Shown here: positions 34,002 to 43,122 of the stretch, one piece after another | Layout of the letters: the number at the start of each line of letters is the position of its first letter | Position numbering within the stretch: position 1 is the stretch's first letter | NCBI GenBank assembly: GCA_028819505.1 | Contig: JAPPLH010000148.1 | Location: 1,343 to 56,622 of the forward strand | Direction: 5' to 3' | Length of the DNA: 55,280 nt | Source: Acidimicrobiaceae bacterium | GTDB taxonomy: Bacteria > Actinomycetota > Acidimicrobiia > Acidimicrobiales > Aldehydirespiratoraceae | Translations under genes and position numbers: made by a program | The notes under the pieces: generated by a model | The model's database searches: none | Told to the model about the DNA's origin: nothing | What the model saw: only the letters and a program-made list of their open reading frames with translations

Positions 34002-34934
34002 CTAGAGGCCGGCGGACAGGATTTGGGCCGTCTCGGCGATGGCGTCGTCCAGCGGGGTGGGCTCGATGTCGCCCAGGAGTTCGGTCAGGCCCGCCGGCGA
34101 CAGAGCGTGGGCGAAGGGCAGCGGCTCGGTGCCGACGCCGAGGTCGTCGAAGCCGGTGATGCGGCGGACCCGGTTCACGAAGTCGTCCACCGACGTCACG
34201 TGGCCTCGGAGATTCACGGCCGGTGCCGCAGGAGAGTCGAGGTCCACCCGGGCGGCGGCGATGAACGCCCGGGCCACGTCGGGCGCGTAGTGGAAGTCGG
34301 TCACTCCGCCGTACCCGACTCGGTACGGCTGGCCCCGCACGGCGCTGTAGATGGCGGCTGTGGGCTGCGAGGTGACCCCCTGATCGCGGCCGGCGCCGTA
34401 CACGGTGAAGGGGCGCAACCCCACGCAGGTCAGCCCGTGGTCGGCCGCGTACACCGCGGCCGTCTGCTCGTTGGCCACCTTGTAGGCGCCGTACAGCGTG
34501 GCCGGCTTGGGGAGGGCGTCCGGCCCGAGCACCGGCTCGGGGTAGAGGTCGACGGGCCCGAAGATGGCCGCGCTCGAGGCGTAGGCCACCGGCGAGATGC
34601 CGTGCTCCACCGCGGCCTCGAACATGTTCACCGTGCCCTGGACGTTGACCGCCGCGCCGCCGCTGGGATCGGCCTTGCAGAACGGCACCTGAAGCGCGGC
34701 GAGGTGGATGACCCGGTCGACGCCGGCCATGGCGTCCACCACCGCGGCCCGGTCGGTGATGTCACCGATCACTCGACGGAAGCGGAGCGGGGCGCCCTCG
34801 GCGACGAGCCGGTGCCGGCTGTCGTTGGCACCGATGTCGAAGGTGGTCACCTCGACGCCCTCGTTGAGCAGCAGGCGCACCGTCCAGGCGCCGATGCATC
34901 CGTCGGCCCCGGTCACAAGGAAGTGCTCGGCCAT
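34002..34934 (-). CDS. NAD-dependent epimerase/dehydratase (extended SDR)
   Basis: A 310-residue extended short-chain dehydrogenase. The N-terminal FLVTGADGCIGAWTVRLLL is the Gly-x2-Gly-x2-Gly NAD motif. AYASSAAIFGPV and TLYGAYKVANEQ provide the catalytic Ser and Tyr-x3-Lys. Members act on nucleotide sugars or related alcohols and ketones. ATG at 34934 shares one base with the TGA of the SDR gene before it (TGATG), so the two are translationally coupled and likely act in one short pathway. A GGAGGGAGGG tract lies 12 or more bases upstream. Confidence 0.85.
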   Translation of the reverse strand: MAEHFLVTGADGCIGAWTVRLLLNEGVEVTTFDIGANDSRHRLVAEGAPLRFRRVIGDITDRAAVVDAMAGVDRVIHLAALQVPFCKADPSGGAAVNVQGTVNMFEAAVEHGISPVAYASSAAIFGPVDLYPEPVLGPDALPKPATLYGAYKVANEQTAAVYAADHGLTCVGLRPFTVYGAGRDQGVTSQPTAAIYSAVRGQPYRVGYGGVTDFHYAPDVARAFIAAARVDLDSPAAPAVNLRGHVTSVDDFVNRVRRITGFDDLGVGTEPLPFAHALSPAGLTELLGDIEPTPLDDAIAETAQILSAGL

Positions 34935-35647
34935 CAGTAAGTCGCCCTCCCTCCGGAGATGTCGTAACAGGCGCCGGTGCTGAACGAGCAGTCCTCGGAG
35001 CACAGCCAGCCCACCAGCGCGGCCACCTCGGAGGTCTCGCCGAGCCGTCCCATCGGGATCTTCGACAGCATGTACTCCAGGACCTCGGGGGCGGTCTCGA
35101 GGTTCATGGGGGTGGCGATCACCGCGGGCGCGATCGAGTTGACCAGCACGCCTGTGGTGGCCAGCTCCTTGGCCACCGACTTGGTGAGGGCGATGACCGC
35201 TCCCTTGCTGGCCGAGTAGGCGCTCAGGTTCGGGTTGCCCTCCTTGCCCGCGATGCTGGCGATGTTGACGACCCGGCCCCAGCCCCGCTCCACCATGCCT
35301 CCCAGCGTGGCCTGCATCACGTTGAAGATCCCGGTGACGTTCACGTCGAAGGTGCGCTCCCAGCCGTCCAGGGGGGTCTCCAGCAACGGCACGTTGGGCC
35401 CGACGACACCGGCGGACTGCACCACGATGTCCATCCGGTCGATGCCGTCGATGGCCCGCACCGCGGCGGCGTCGGTGACGTCGACCTCGCAGACGGCGTC
35501 CAGTTCACCGGCCCGGGTGGCCATGTCACCGGCGTGCAGGTCCACCGCAGTCACCCGGCAGCCCTGGGCCAGCAGCCGGTCGACGCACGCCGCGCCGATG
35601 CCCGACCCGGCTCCGGTGACCAGGGCCCTACGTCCAGAAGAAGTCAT
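34934..35647 (-). CDS. Short-chain dehydrogenase/reductase
   Basis: A 237-residue classical SDR. ALVTGAGSGIGAACV is the NAD(P) motif, DIVVQSAGVVG replaces the usual NNAG strand, VVNIASIAG has the catalytic Ser, and LSAYSASKGAVIALTKSVA has the Tyr-x3-Lys. NSIAPAVIATPM is the post-catalytic loop. ATG at 35647 was taken as start. The Asp in VTAVDLHAGD after strand 2 favours NAD over NADP. Its substrate is unknown; coupling to the epimerase suggests sugar or polyol oxidation (inference). Confidence 0.87.
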   Translation of the reverse strand: MTSSGRRALVTGAGSGIGAACVDRLLAQGCRVTAVDLHAGDMATRAGELDAVCEVDVTDAAAVRAIDGIDRMDIVVQSAGVVGPNVPLLETPLDGWERTFDVNVTGIFNVMQATLGGMVERGWGRVVNIASIAGKEGNPNLSAYSASKGAVIALTKSVAKELATTGVLVNSIAPAVIATPMNLETAPEVLEYMLSKIPMGRLGETSEVAALVGWLCSEDCSFSTGACYDISGGRATY

Positions 35648-35876
35648 GAGCCGACATGGTAGGCACGGACAGCGGACTGTTGGCACTCGGGGCGCCCCGT
35701 CCTGTGACGGGGGAGCTGGGATGGGTCCCAACGGGAATTCGCCAGCGGAGGGCGGCCCGGCCGGCGTAGTTCTATAGGACTGGCCCGCACGTAGGGGTGA
35801 CAATGGCTCTCGGGCCGCTGGGCGCGGCCGGGCCTCCCAAACTACCTTCGGCGCGGGCTAGCGGTTGGAGGGCTAG
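35648..35876. other. Divergent intergenic region upstream of the transporter operon
   Basis: About 230 bp between the SDR gene (minus) and livH (plus). No gene or clear promoter was recognised beyond the GGAGGG site before livH. Confidence 0.4.
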
Positions 35877-36953
35877 TTGACCGCGCACGTTGTCGACGAG
35901 CGGGAACTTCAGCTCAGGCGGCCATTCGTGCTGCCGCGATGGGTGTCGCGTGCCGCGGTGTGGGTGCCGTTGGCCGCGGCGGCCCTGTGGGTCCTCGTCC
36001 TGGCCCGCAACACATCGGCCGGCCCGGCCATCCGGGAGCCCGGCGAGTTCGTGGTCACGCTGCTGGACGGCGTCACCTTCGCGGGGCTGCTGTTCGTGGT
36101 GGCGTCGGGGTTCACCCTGATCTTCGGCCTGATGCGCACGGTCAACATGGCCCACGGGTCGCTGTTCCTCGGCGCGGCCTATGTCGCGCACGAGATCCAG
36201 ACCAACATGGTCGGCAAGGACGCCAACATCGACGCCCGCGATGTGAGTCTGCTGGCCTGGATCCTGCCGCTGCTCGCGGCCGGAGCCGTCGTCGCCCTCC
36301 TCGGCCTGCTCATGCAGCAGCTGCTGCTGCGCTGGAACCAGGGCCAGGACCTGCGCCAGGCCCTCATCACGCTGGCCATCTCGGTGATCGCGGCCGACCA
36401 GCTGCTGGCCCACTTCGGCGGCGTGGCCCAGCCGCTGAAGTGGCCCGGCGCCGTCACCCACTTCTTCGAGATCGTGGGCGAGCGCTACGCCACCAGCCGG
36501 CTGTTCATGCTGGGGGTGGCGCTGCTGGTGGGCGCGCTGCTCTGGCTGTGGCTCAACCGCACCCGCATGGGCATGGTCATCCGGGCCGGCGTGGACGATC
36601 AGGAGATGGTCCGGGCGCTGGGCATCAACATCACGCTGGTGTTCGCGATCACGTTCGTGGTCGGGTCGTTCCTGGCGGGGGTCGGCGGCGTGCTGGGCGG
36701 GTCGTTCGCCGGCTCGGTGGCGCCGGGAGTTGACGGTGCCTGGCTGCTCAATTCGCTGGTGGTGGTGATCATCGGCGGGCTCGGGTCAGTGAAGGGGGCG
36801 GTGGCCGGGTCGCTGCTGTACGGCATGGTGGTGGCCCTCTCGCCCGCGTACCTGCCCGCCGGGTACACCTACTACTCGGTTATATTCACGTTCGCCCTGC
36901 TGGCGGTGGTGCTGGCGGTGCGACCCGCCGGCCTCTACGGACGGGTCGAATGA
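35877..36953 (+). CDS. livH: Branched-chain amino acid-type ABC permease, LivH family
   Basis: A 358-residue inner-membrane permease. Family blocks are GLLFVVASGFTLIFGLMRTV, NMAHGSLFLGAAYV and the late GGLGSVKGAVAGSLLYGMVV. Multiple hydrophobic helices are evident. TTG at 35877 was chosen because GGAGGG lies 4 bases upstream and no better start precedes the first helix. Its stop overlaps the livM ATG. LivH-type permeases move hydrophobic amino acids, amides, urea or aromatic acids; the substrate here is unknown. Confidence 0.9.
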   Translation: MTAHVVDERELQLRRPFVLPRWVSRAAVWVPLAAAALWVLVLARNTSAGPAIREPGEFVVTLLDGVTFAGLLFVVASGFTLIFGLMRTVNMAHGSLFLGAAYVAHEIQTNMVGKDANIDARDVSLLAWILPLLAAGAVVALLGLLMQQLLLRWNQGQDLRQALITLAISVIAADQLLAHFGGVAQPLKWPGAVTHFFEIVGERYATSRLFMLGVALLVGALLWLWLNRTRMGMVIRAGVDDQEMVRALGINITLVFAITFVVGSFLAGVGGVLGGSFAGSVAPGVDGAWLLNSLVVVIIGGLGSVKGAVAGSLLYGMVVALSPAYLPAGYTYYSVIFTFALLAVVLAVRPAGLYGRVE

Positions 36954-38050
36954 GCCCGACAGGCGCCGCGCCCGGGCGGGCCCAGTCGCGCCGAACCCTC
37001 CGGCGGCTGCTGTCGGCCCGCAACGTGGTCGTGGCCGCGGCCACCGCGCTGGCCCTGCTGCTGCCCCTGTTCGGCTCGAACTTCTTCGTCGAGTTCGTGA
37101 TGACCCGGACCATGATCCTCGGGATCGCGGCAGCCACCATCGTGTTCCTGGCGGCCTACGGAGGCATGGTCTCGCTGGCCCAGTACCTGCTGGCGGGGGT
37201 GGCCGGCTTCATGGTCGGCAACGCCGTCGTCGCCCAGGACGCCTGGTCGAAGGGTCTCAAGCTCGGCTGGAACCCGTGGGTGGCGGTGCTGTTCGCCCTG
37301 GCGGTCACCACCGCGGTCGCCTTCGTGCTGGGCGCGCTGGCGTCTCGCACCACCGGCATCTACTTCCTGATGATCACCCTCACCTACGCGGTGATCGGCT
37401 ACTACGTGTTCGGGTCGATCACCCCGCTGTCGGGCTTCGGCGGGATCACCGGCATCGACCCGCCCGGCCTGTTCGAGGACCACCCCCAGCGCATGTACCT
37501 CGCCCTGGTGGTGCTCTCGGTGCTGGTCTATGTCGCCTTCCGGGTGCTGGCCGTCACCCCGTTCGGGCTGGCACTTCAGGGCATCCGCGACGATCCGGTG
37601 CGTATGGCCTCGCTGGGCTTCAACGTGTCGCTGCACCGCACCCTGGCGTTCACCCTGGCGGGCTTCACCGCCGGTCTGGCTGGCGTGTTCAACGTCTGGT
37701 GGAACGGCCAGATCGACCCCACGTCGATATCGATCGGCCCCACCCTCGACCTGCTGATCGTGGCCGTCATCGGCGGCACCCTCAGCCTCGAGGGCGCCTG
37801 GCTGGGCGCCTTCGTGTTCGTGGCGGCCAACAACTACCTGCGCAACCTCCCCCTCGTCGACCACATCGGCATCACCGAGGCCCGCTTCAACACCATCGTC
37901 GGCGTGCTCGTGCTGCTTATCATGATCCTCTCGCCCGACGGCCTGGCCGGGATCATCGATCGCATCCGGCTGGGCCTGCGCCGTCTGGTCCATCTGTCGC
38001 GGGGATCCGGAGCCGGCCCGGCCGAAGCCGCGGCCGGTTCGAAGCCATGA
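36950..38050 (+). CDS. livM: Branched-chain amino acid-type ABC permease, LivM family
   Basis: A 366-residue permease partner of LivH. LAAYGGMVSLAQYLLAGVAG, SRTTGIYFLMITLTYAVIGY and LTPLSGFGG-type sequence (ITPLSGFGGITGI) are LivM signatures, as are ALQGIRDDPVRMASLGFNV and GGTLSLEGAWLGAFVF. ATG at 36950 overlaps the livH stop (ATGA). The C terminus is Gly/Ala-rich and probably cytoplasmic. Confidence 0.9.
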   Translation: MSPTGAAPGRAQSRRTLRRLLSARNVVVAAATALALLLPLFGSNFFVEFVMTRTMILGIAAATIVFLAAYGGMVSLAQYLLAGVAGFMVGNAVVAQDAWSKGLKLGWNPWVAVLFALAVTTAVAFVLGALASRTTGIYFLMITLTYAVIGYYVFGSITPLSGFGGITGIDPPGLFEDHPQRMYLALVVLSVLVYVAFRVLAVTPFGLALQGIRDDPVRMASLGFNVSLHRTLAFTLAGFTAGLAGVFNVWWNGQIDPTSISIGPTLDLLIVAVIGGTLSLEGAWLGAFVFVAANNYLRNLPLVDHIGITEARFNTIVGVLVLLIMILSPDGLAGIIDRIRLGLRRLVHLSRGSGAGPAEAAAGSKP

Positions 38051-38149
38051 ACTTATTCACCAAGTTCGCGACCGCACACGCGGTCCGAAGCGGACGCATG
38101 TCCGCCCCCTAATGGAGGGGATTCAGCCCATGAGAGAAAGGACCACTCC

Positions 38150-39706
38150 ATGAGATACAAGCCAACCTTCCGAAGGCTCCTGAGCCTTGTCGGCATCGTT
38201 GCCGTGTTCGCGTTGCTCGCCGCCTCTTGCGGCGACGACGACGACGGCGAGGCTGCGCCGGCGACAACGGCCGCCCCGGCGGAGCCCGAGGCCCCGGCCG
38301 AGCCTGAGGCCGAACCCGAGGCAGAGCCTGAGGAGATGGAAGAGATGGAGGAGATGGAGGAGATGGAGGAGATGGACGACCACGCGCTCGTGCACCTCGG
38401 CATCCTCGGCGAGTGCGAGGGCGCCTTCGGCGCGTTCCACGAGGACGTCGTGGCCGGTGCGTCGCTGCCGTTCATCACCTTCGCGGGCGGGACATCGAAC
38501 TCGCCCACCAGCGCGCTGGAGGGATTCAGCGGCGCTGTGGTGGCCGGCGTGCCCATCGAGGTCGTCGGCATCGGCTGCGGTGACGACACACCCGACCGCA
38601 TCATCCAGGAAGTTCGCAAGATCGTCGAGCAGGACGGCGCCAACGTGGTGATCGGCCCGCTCTCGGGTGACGAGAGCATCGCGATCGCCAACTACGCGAA
38701 GGACCATCCCGACGTGACCTTCCTCAACGGGATCGCCGGTGCCCAGGAGACCACCATGGTCGTCCAGGCCCCGAACTTCTTCCGGTTCAACGGCGACGGC
38801 GCCCAGTGGAACGCTGGTCTCGGAGACATCCTCCACAACGAGGCCGGATGGGACACCGCGGCCGTGATCGCCGATGACTACAGCTTCGGCTGGACCTCCA
38901 CGGCGGGCTTCATCGCCGAGTTCTGCGCGGTCGGCGGAGAGGTCATATCGAGGGTGTTCCCGCCCCTGGGCACCACCGACTACTCGTCGTTCGTCCAGCA
39001 GCTTCCCGACCCGGACGAGGTCGACGGCTACTTCTGGGCCGTCGGCGGCTCGGGCACCAACGCCTCGCTGGAGGCCTTCCTCGCGGCCAAGGGCGACCTG
39101 ACCGGCGACCAGCACGCGGGCAACCTGTTCTTCAGCCCCGCGCTGGCCGCGGCTCTGGGAACCGACATCGCGGGGGCCTACGTGGGCGGCTTCGCCACCC
39201 TGCCCGGCGACGTCTCCACCCCGGCGATCCAGGAGTACCTGGCGTCGGCCGAAGCCGCGTGGGACTCGCTGGTGAGCCCCATGTCCGGCATGGAGCCCGG
39301 TTCGCCCGCGGCTGCCGCCGGATTCGGGTTCTTCTACGGCTTCTACAGCTCGGCTCTGGCCTTCATCATGGCCCTCGAGCAGGTCGGCGGCGATCTGTCC
39401 GACAACCACGCCGCCCTGCGCGATGCTCTGGCCAACATCGAGATCGACGGGCCCTACGGCACCATCACCCTCGACGAGAACCGTCAGGCCATCGTCGACA
39501 CGTCGGTCCAGCAGCTCGTGCTGAACGACGCCGACGAGGTGGTGTCGCAGACCGTTGCCCTGATCCCGGCCGTGGACCAGAGCTTCGGTGGGACGTTCAG
39601 CCCGCAGACGCCGCCACCGGACCGTGAGAACCCGGTGTGCGAGACGCGCGATCTGCCCTGGGCCGGCAACGCCATCCCAGTGGTCGACGGCGTTCCGCAG
39701 AGCTGA
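38150..39706 (+). CDS. ABC transporter substrate-binding lipoprotein
   Basis: A 518-residue type I periplasmic-binding-fold protein of the LivK kind. The signal ends ALLAASCGDDDD with the lipidated Cys27. A linker follows made of Glu-Pro-Glu-Ala repeats and then Glu-Glu-Met triplets up to about residue 76, encoded by a 9-bp tandem repeat near 38330-38377. The ligand-binding part includes NVVIGPLSGDESIAIANYAK and AAVIADDYSFGW. ATG at 38150 follows GAAAGGA; a 7-codon ORF (38130-38153) overlaps that start. It sits between the permease and ATPase genes. The acidic linker probably spans the cell-wall layer. Confidence 0.88.
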   Translation: MRYKPTFRRLLSLVGIVAVFALLAASCGDDDDGEAAPATTAAPAEPEAPAEPEAEPEAEPEEMEEMEEMEEMEEMDDHALVHLGILGECEGAFGAFHEDVVAGASLPFITFAGGTSNSPTSALEGFSGAVVAGVPIEVVGIGCGDDTPDRIIQEVRKIVEQDGANVVIGPLSGDESIAIANYAKDHPDVTFLNGIAGAQETTMVVQAPNFFRFNGDGAQWNAGLGDILHNEAGWDTAAVIADDYSFGWTSTAGFIAEFCAVGGEVISRVFPPLGTTDYSSFVQQLPDPDEVDGYFWAVGGSGTNASLEAFLAAKGDLTGDQHAGNLFFSPALAAALGTDIAGAYVGGFATLPGDVSTPAIQEYLASAEAAWDSLVSPMSGMEPGSPAAAAGFGFFYGFYSSALAFIMALEQVGGDLSDNHAALRDALANIEIDGPYGTITLDENRQAIVDTSVQQLVLNDADEVVSQTVALIPAVDQSFGGTFSPQTPPPDRENPVCETRDLPWAGNAIPVVDGVPQS

Positions 39707-39759
39707 GCGAACCGTCCACCAACCGACTGAGCGGTTCAATCACCTGAGCTGAGTCACCG

Positions 39760-40563
39760 ATGAACACCGACGCTGCCGCCGCCGCCTCCGCCGACAGGCG
39801 CGGTTCCCTCCTGAACCTGGAGGCGGTGGTGGTGGCGTTCGGTGGCCTGCAAGCCCTCGGAGGCGTGGACCTCCAGGTCTGGAAGGGCGACCGCCTGGCG
39901 CTGCTCGGACCGAACGGCGCCGGCAAGACCACCCTGTTCAACGTGATCGCAGGCGACGTCAAGCCCACGTCGGGGCGGGTGACCATCAAGGGGATCGACT
40001 GCACCGAGCTGCCGGCACGGTTCCGTCCCCGCCTGGGAGTGGCCCGCACCTACCAGAAGACCCGGCTGTTCCGGGGATTGACGGTGGAGGACAACCTCTA
40101 CCTCGCCCAGACCGGGCGCTCGGGCCGGCACCTGGCGCTGCTGCGTTCCGGTGTCGACGCCGAGTTCCGGGAGAGGGCCCGGGCCATGGCCGAGACGGTC
40201 TGGCTCGCCGATGTCATCGGCGTCACCGCCGGCGACCTGTCGCACGGCCAGCAGCGCCAACTCGAGATCGGCATGGCCCTGGTGACCGGGCCGGAGTTCG
40301 TCATGCTCGACGAGCCGGCCTCGGGCCTGTCGCGGGGGGAGAGGGAGCGCCTGGTGCAGCTGCTGCTGAGCCTGGACCCCGACATCACCCTGCTGCTGAT
40401 CGAGCACGACATGGACGTCGCCCTGCGCGCCGCCCAGCGGGTGATGGTGATGAACGAGGGTGAGACGGTGGCCAGCGGCACGCCCGACGAGATACGGGTC
40501 GACCCGCTGGTGCACGCCATCTACCTCGGAAGCGAGGCAGGCCTGCGAGGAGCGGACCCGTGA
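39760..40563 (+). CDS. livG: ABC transporter ATP-binding protein, LivG family
   Basis: A 267-residue ATPase. Walker A is LLGPNGAGKTTLF (from residue 49), the ABC signature is LSHGQQRQLEIGMAL and Walker B is EFVMLDEPASGL. RTYQKTRLFRGLTVEDNLYLA and LLIEHDMDVAL are typical of LivG. ATG at 39760. The last 4 bp overlap livF, whose GTG shares the TGA. Confidence 0.92.
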   Translation: MNTDAAAAASADRRGSLLNLEAVVVAFGGLQALGGVDLQVWKGDRLALLGPNGAGKTTLFNVIAGDVKPTSGRVTIKGIDCTELPARFRPRLGVARTYQKTRLFRGLTVEDNLYLAQTGRSGRHLALLRSGVDAEFRERARAMAETVWLADVIGVTAGDLSHGQQRQLEIGMALVTGPEFVMLDEPASGLSRGERERLVQLLLSLDPDITLLLIEHDMDVALRAAQRVMVMNEGETVASGTPDEIRVDPLVHAIYLGSEAGLRGADP

Positions 40564-41276
40564 CCGCGGCGGACTCCCTTCTGACCGTGGAGGATCTGCA
40601 GGCCGGCTACGGCACCTCGCGGGTGCTGGACGGCCTGACCTTCTCCATGGGCACCGAATCGGTCTGCATCGTCGGACGCAACGGCATGGGCAAGTCCACG
40701 CTGTGCAAGACGATCATGGGGATGGTGTCGCCCACCGCGGGTGCCATCACCTTCTCGGGCCGCCGCATCGACGGCCTCGCTCCCGAGAAGGTGGCCCGCT
40801 CCGGGATCGCCTACGTCCCCCAGGGGCGCCGCCTCTTCCCGTCGCTCACGGTGGAGGAGCATCTGGCCATGCTGGCGCCCGAATCGCGAGGCAAGCGCTG
40901 GACGCCGACGGCCGTCTACGAGCTGTTCCCCCGTCTGGCCGACCGCCGCAGCAACGGTGGCGCCGAGCTCTCCGGGGGTGAGCAGCAGATGCTGGCCGTG
41001 GGCCGGGCCCTGCTGCTCAACACCCCTCTCATCGTGATGGACGAGCCGTCGGAGGGGCTAGCCCCGAGCATCGTGGACGACCTGATCGCCGTGGTGCATC
41101 GGCTCGTGTCCGAGGGAGTGGCGGTGCTGGTGGTGGAGCAGAACCTGCGGGCGGCCACCGCCATGTCGGCCCGTCAGCTGGTGATGACCTCCGGTCGCAT
41201 CGAGATCGAGTTGACCGCCGCTGAACTGTTGGAATCGACACAGCTCCAGAGCACCTATCTGGGCGTGGACGCCTGA
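40560..41276 (+). CDS. livF: ABC transporter ATP-binding protein, LivF family
   Basis: A 238-residue ATPase. Walker A is IVGRNGMGKSTLCK, the signature is ELSGGEQQMLAVGRALL and Walker B is PLIVMDEPSEGLAP. IAYVPQGRRLFPSLTVEEHL is the usual LivF Q-loop region. GTG at 40560 overlaps the livG stop. With LivH, LivM, LivG and the lipoprotein it completes a five-component uptake system. Confidence 0.92.
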   Translation: MTAADSLLTVEDLQAGYGTSRVLDGLTFSMGTESVCIVGRNGMGKSTLCKTIMGMVSPTAGAITFSGRRIDGLAPEKVARSGIAYVPQGRRLFPSLTVEEHLAMLAPESRGKRWTPTAVYELFPRLADRRSNGGAELSGGEQQMLAVGRALLLNTPLIVMDEPSEGLAPSIVDDLIAVVHRLVSEGVAVLVVEQNLRAATAMSARQLVMTSGRIEIELTAAELLESTQLQSTYLGVDA

Positions 41277-41394
41277 GACAACCTTGACAACCACACCTGT
41301 ACAAATGCCAGATCCGACCCTTACCGAAATAGCGGAGCGCGCGGGCGCGCCGGCTGCCGGCCGGCGATCCGGCGACGGCTATGATCGCGGCGGC

Positions 41395-43122
41395 ATGGCC
41401 TCCGTCGGCGCCCTCTCGCTCAATGCCGCCATGTTGCGGGGCGAGCTGGAGGGTGATGAGGCGCTTCAGGCCAGCCGGCACATCTTCGAGCTCGTGCTCA
41501 ACAGCGTGCACCACGCCATCTGGTGGAAGGACGCCGACTCGAGGTTCCTGGGCTGCAACCGCAAGCTCGCCGAGTACGCCGGGGTCGGTCATCCGAGCGA
41601 GCTGGTCGGCAAGACGGACGCCGACTGCGCCTGGGGCAATGCCGAGCTTCCCCGCAGCGGAACGCCCTGGTTCCAGGACCACGACCGCATGGTCATGGAG
41701 ACGGGTGAGCCGCTCATCGGGTTGCGCGAGCAGGTCCGCATCGCGGACGGGCGGGTGATCTGGGTCGAGACCAACAAGGTGCCGCTTACCGATTTCGACG
41801 GCAGGGTCGTGGGCACGCTGGGCACGTTCACCGACATCACCTCCAAGATCGAGGCCGAAGCCGAGCTGCAGAGCACCCTCGAGGACCTCGACGAACGGGT
41901 GCGGGAGCGCACCTCCGAGCTGTCGCGGGCCAACCAGACGCTGAGGCGGGAGGTTGAGGAGCGGGTCAGGCTGGAGGCCCAGGAGCGAGCCCAGCGCAGC
42001 CATGCCGAGGCATTGCGCGACACCGCAGCCGCGGTCGCCCGCTCGCTGCAGCTCGACGACGTGATCGAGCAGGTGCTCATCGGTGTCGAGCGGCTCTGCG
42101 ACCACGAGCGCAGCTACGTCGCCTTCTACGACAACACCGGAGTGCTCGAACTGGCCGGCGAGCGACATCCGGGCCGTCCCGACCGCGGCGCTCCCGAGCC
42201 GCACACCCGCGTCACCGACCCTCTCGGTGGATGGTCTCCACCCGAGGAGACCACAGAGGACGGCAGTTCTAGGGCCGCCGCGGGCGGCCGCGCCGCAATG
42301 TCGAAGGTGAACGGGGCGGTGGTGCTGCCGCTGGAGGCAGCGGAGAGGGCACTCGGCTGCCTCGTCATCGAGCCCCGCCCGGACCAGGACCTGAGCGACT
42401 CCGACGTGGACCGCCTGGCCATCCTGGCCGATCAGGCGTCCTCGGCCATATCCAACAGCCGCTCGCTGGTGATGGCCCGCTCGCTGGCCGCGCTGGAGGA
42501 GCGCCAGAGCCTGGCCAACGACCTTCACGACTCGGTCAGCCAGACATTGTGGACGGCGACCCTGCTGGCCGAGACTCTGGCCCGGGCGTCCGATCTCAGC
42601 GCCGAGCAGCGCGACCGGGCCGACAGGTTGCATGCTCTGACCGCGGGAGCCCTGTCGGAGATGCGCACCCTGCTGCTGGAGCTGCGTCCCTCGGTCATCG
42701 AGGAGACTCCGTTCGCGGACCTGGTCCACCAGCTGGTGTCCGCCTTCGAGAGCCGGCGCCGGGCCAAGTGCGAAGTTCACCTCGACCGCGAGGTGGAGCC
42801 GCTGCCGACCGTCAAGGTGGCGCTCTACCGAATACTGCAGGAGTCGCTCAACAATGTCTCCCGGCACGCCGACGCCGAGGGCGTGCATATCTCCGTCGAG
42901 GTGACGCGCGACGTTCTCGAGATGCGGGTGAGAGACGACGGCGAGGGCTTCGAGATGGGATCGGCCTCGGAGCACTTCGGACTGCGCATCATGGCTGAGC
43001 GGGCCGAGGCCATCGGTGCATCACTGCATGTCGACAGCCGCCTGGGAGAGGGGACGACGGTGTCGGTGTCGGTCCCCGAAGTGATCGAGTTGCTTGTGCG
43101 ACCCCCGGAGCAGTCGCCATGA
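41395..43122 (+). CDS. PAS-GAF sensor histidine kinase (HisKA_3 type)
   Basis: About 575 residues, no membrane segment seen. Domains in order: PAS with PAC (IFELVLNSVHHAIWWKDADS to LGTFTDITSKIEAEAEL), a coiled coil (ERVRERTSELSRANQTL), a GAF domain (DDVIEQVLIGVERLCDHERS), HisKA_3 with phospho-acceptor His378 in NDLHDSVSQTLW, and HATPase (LQESLNNVSRHA, VRDDGEGFEM, GLRIMAERAE). ATG at 41395 was preferred: TATGAT at 41380-41385 would start a leaderless mRNA there, and the upstream frame reads poorly; ATG 41308 and TTG 41284 are alternatives. It follows livF directly and overlaps its response regulator. Confidence 0.88.
   Translation: MASVGALSLNAAMLRGELEGDEALQASRHIFELVLNSVHHAIWWKDADSRFLGCNRKLAEYAGVGHPSELVGKTDADCAWGNAELPRSGTPWFQDHDRMVMETGEPLIGLREQVRIADGRVIWVETNKVPLTDFDGRVVGTLGTFTDITSKIEAEAELQSTLEDLDERVRERTSELSRANQTLRREVEERVRLEAQERAQRSHAEALRDTAAAVARSLQLDDVIEQVLIGVERLCDHERSYVAFYDNTGVLELAGERHPGRPDRGAPEPHTRVTDPLGGWSPPEETTEDGSSRAAAGGRAAMSKVNGAVVLPLEAAERALGCLVIEPRPDQDLSDSDVDRLAILADQASSAISNSRSLVMARSLAALEERQSLANDLHDSVSQTLWTATLLAETLARASDLSAEQRDRADRLHALTAGALSEMRTLLLELRPSVIEETPFADLVHQLVSAFESRRRAKCEVHLDREVEPLPTVKVALYRILQESLNNVSRHADAEGVHISVEVTRDVLEMRVRDDGEGFEMGSASEHFGLRIMAERAEAIGASLHVDSRLGEGTTVSVSVPEVIELLVRPPEQSP

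Noticed and set aside
38130..38153. Seven-codon ORF overlapping the lipoprotein start as a leader peptide
   Set aside because: Too short to judge; no regulatory codon run or hairpin nearby.
38330..38377. Possible CRISPR-like or minisatellite array
   Set aside because: It is a 9-bp coding repeat for a Glu-Glu-Met spacer inside the lipoprotein gene, with no spacers.
41284..41307. TTGACA at 41284 as a -35 box and TTG as the kinase start
   Set aside because: No -10 box at proper spacing follows, and the encoded N terminus reads unlike protein; a start at 41395 with TATGAT before it is preferred.
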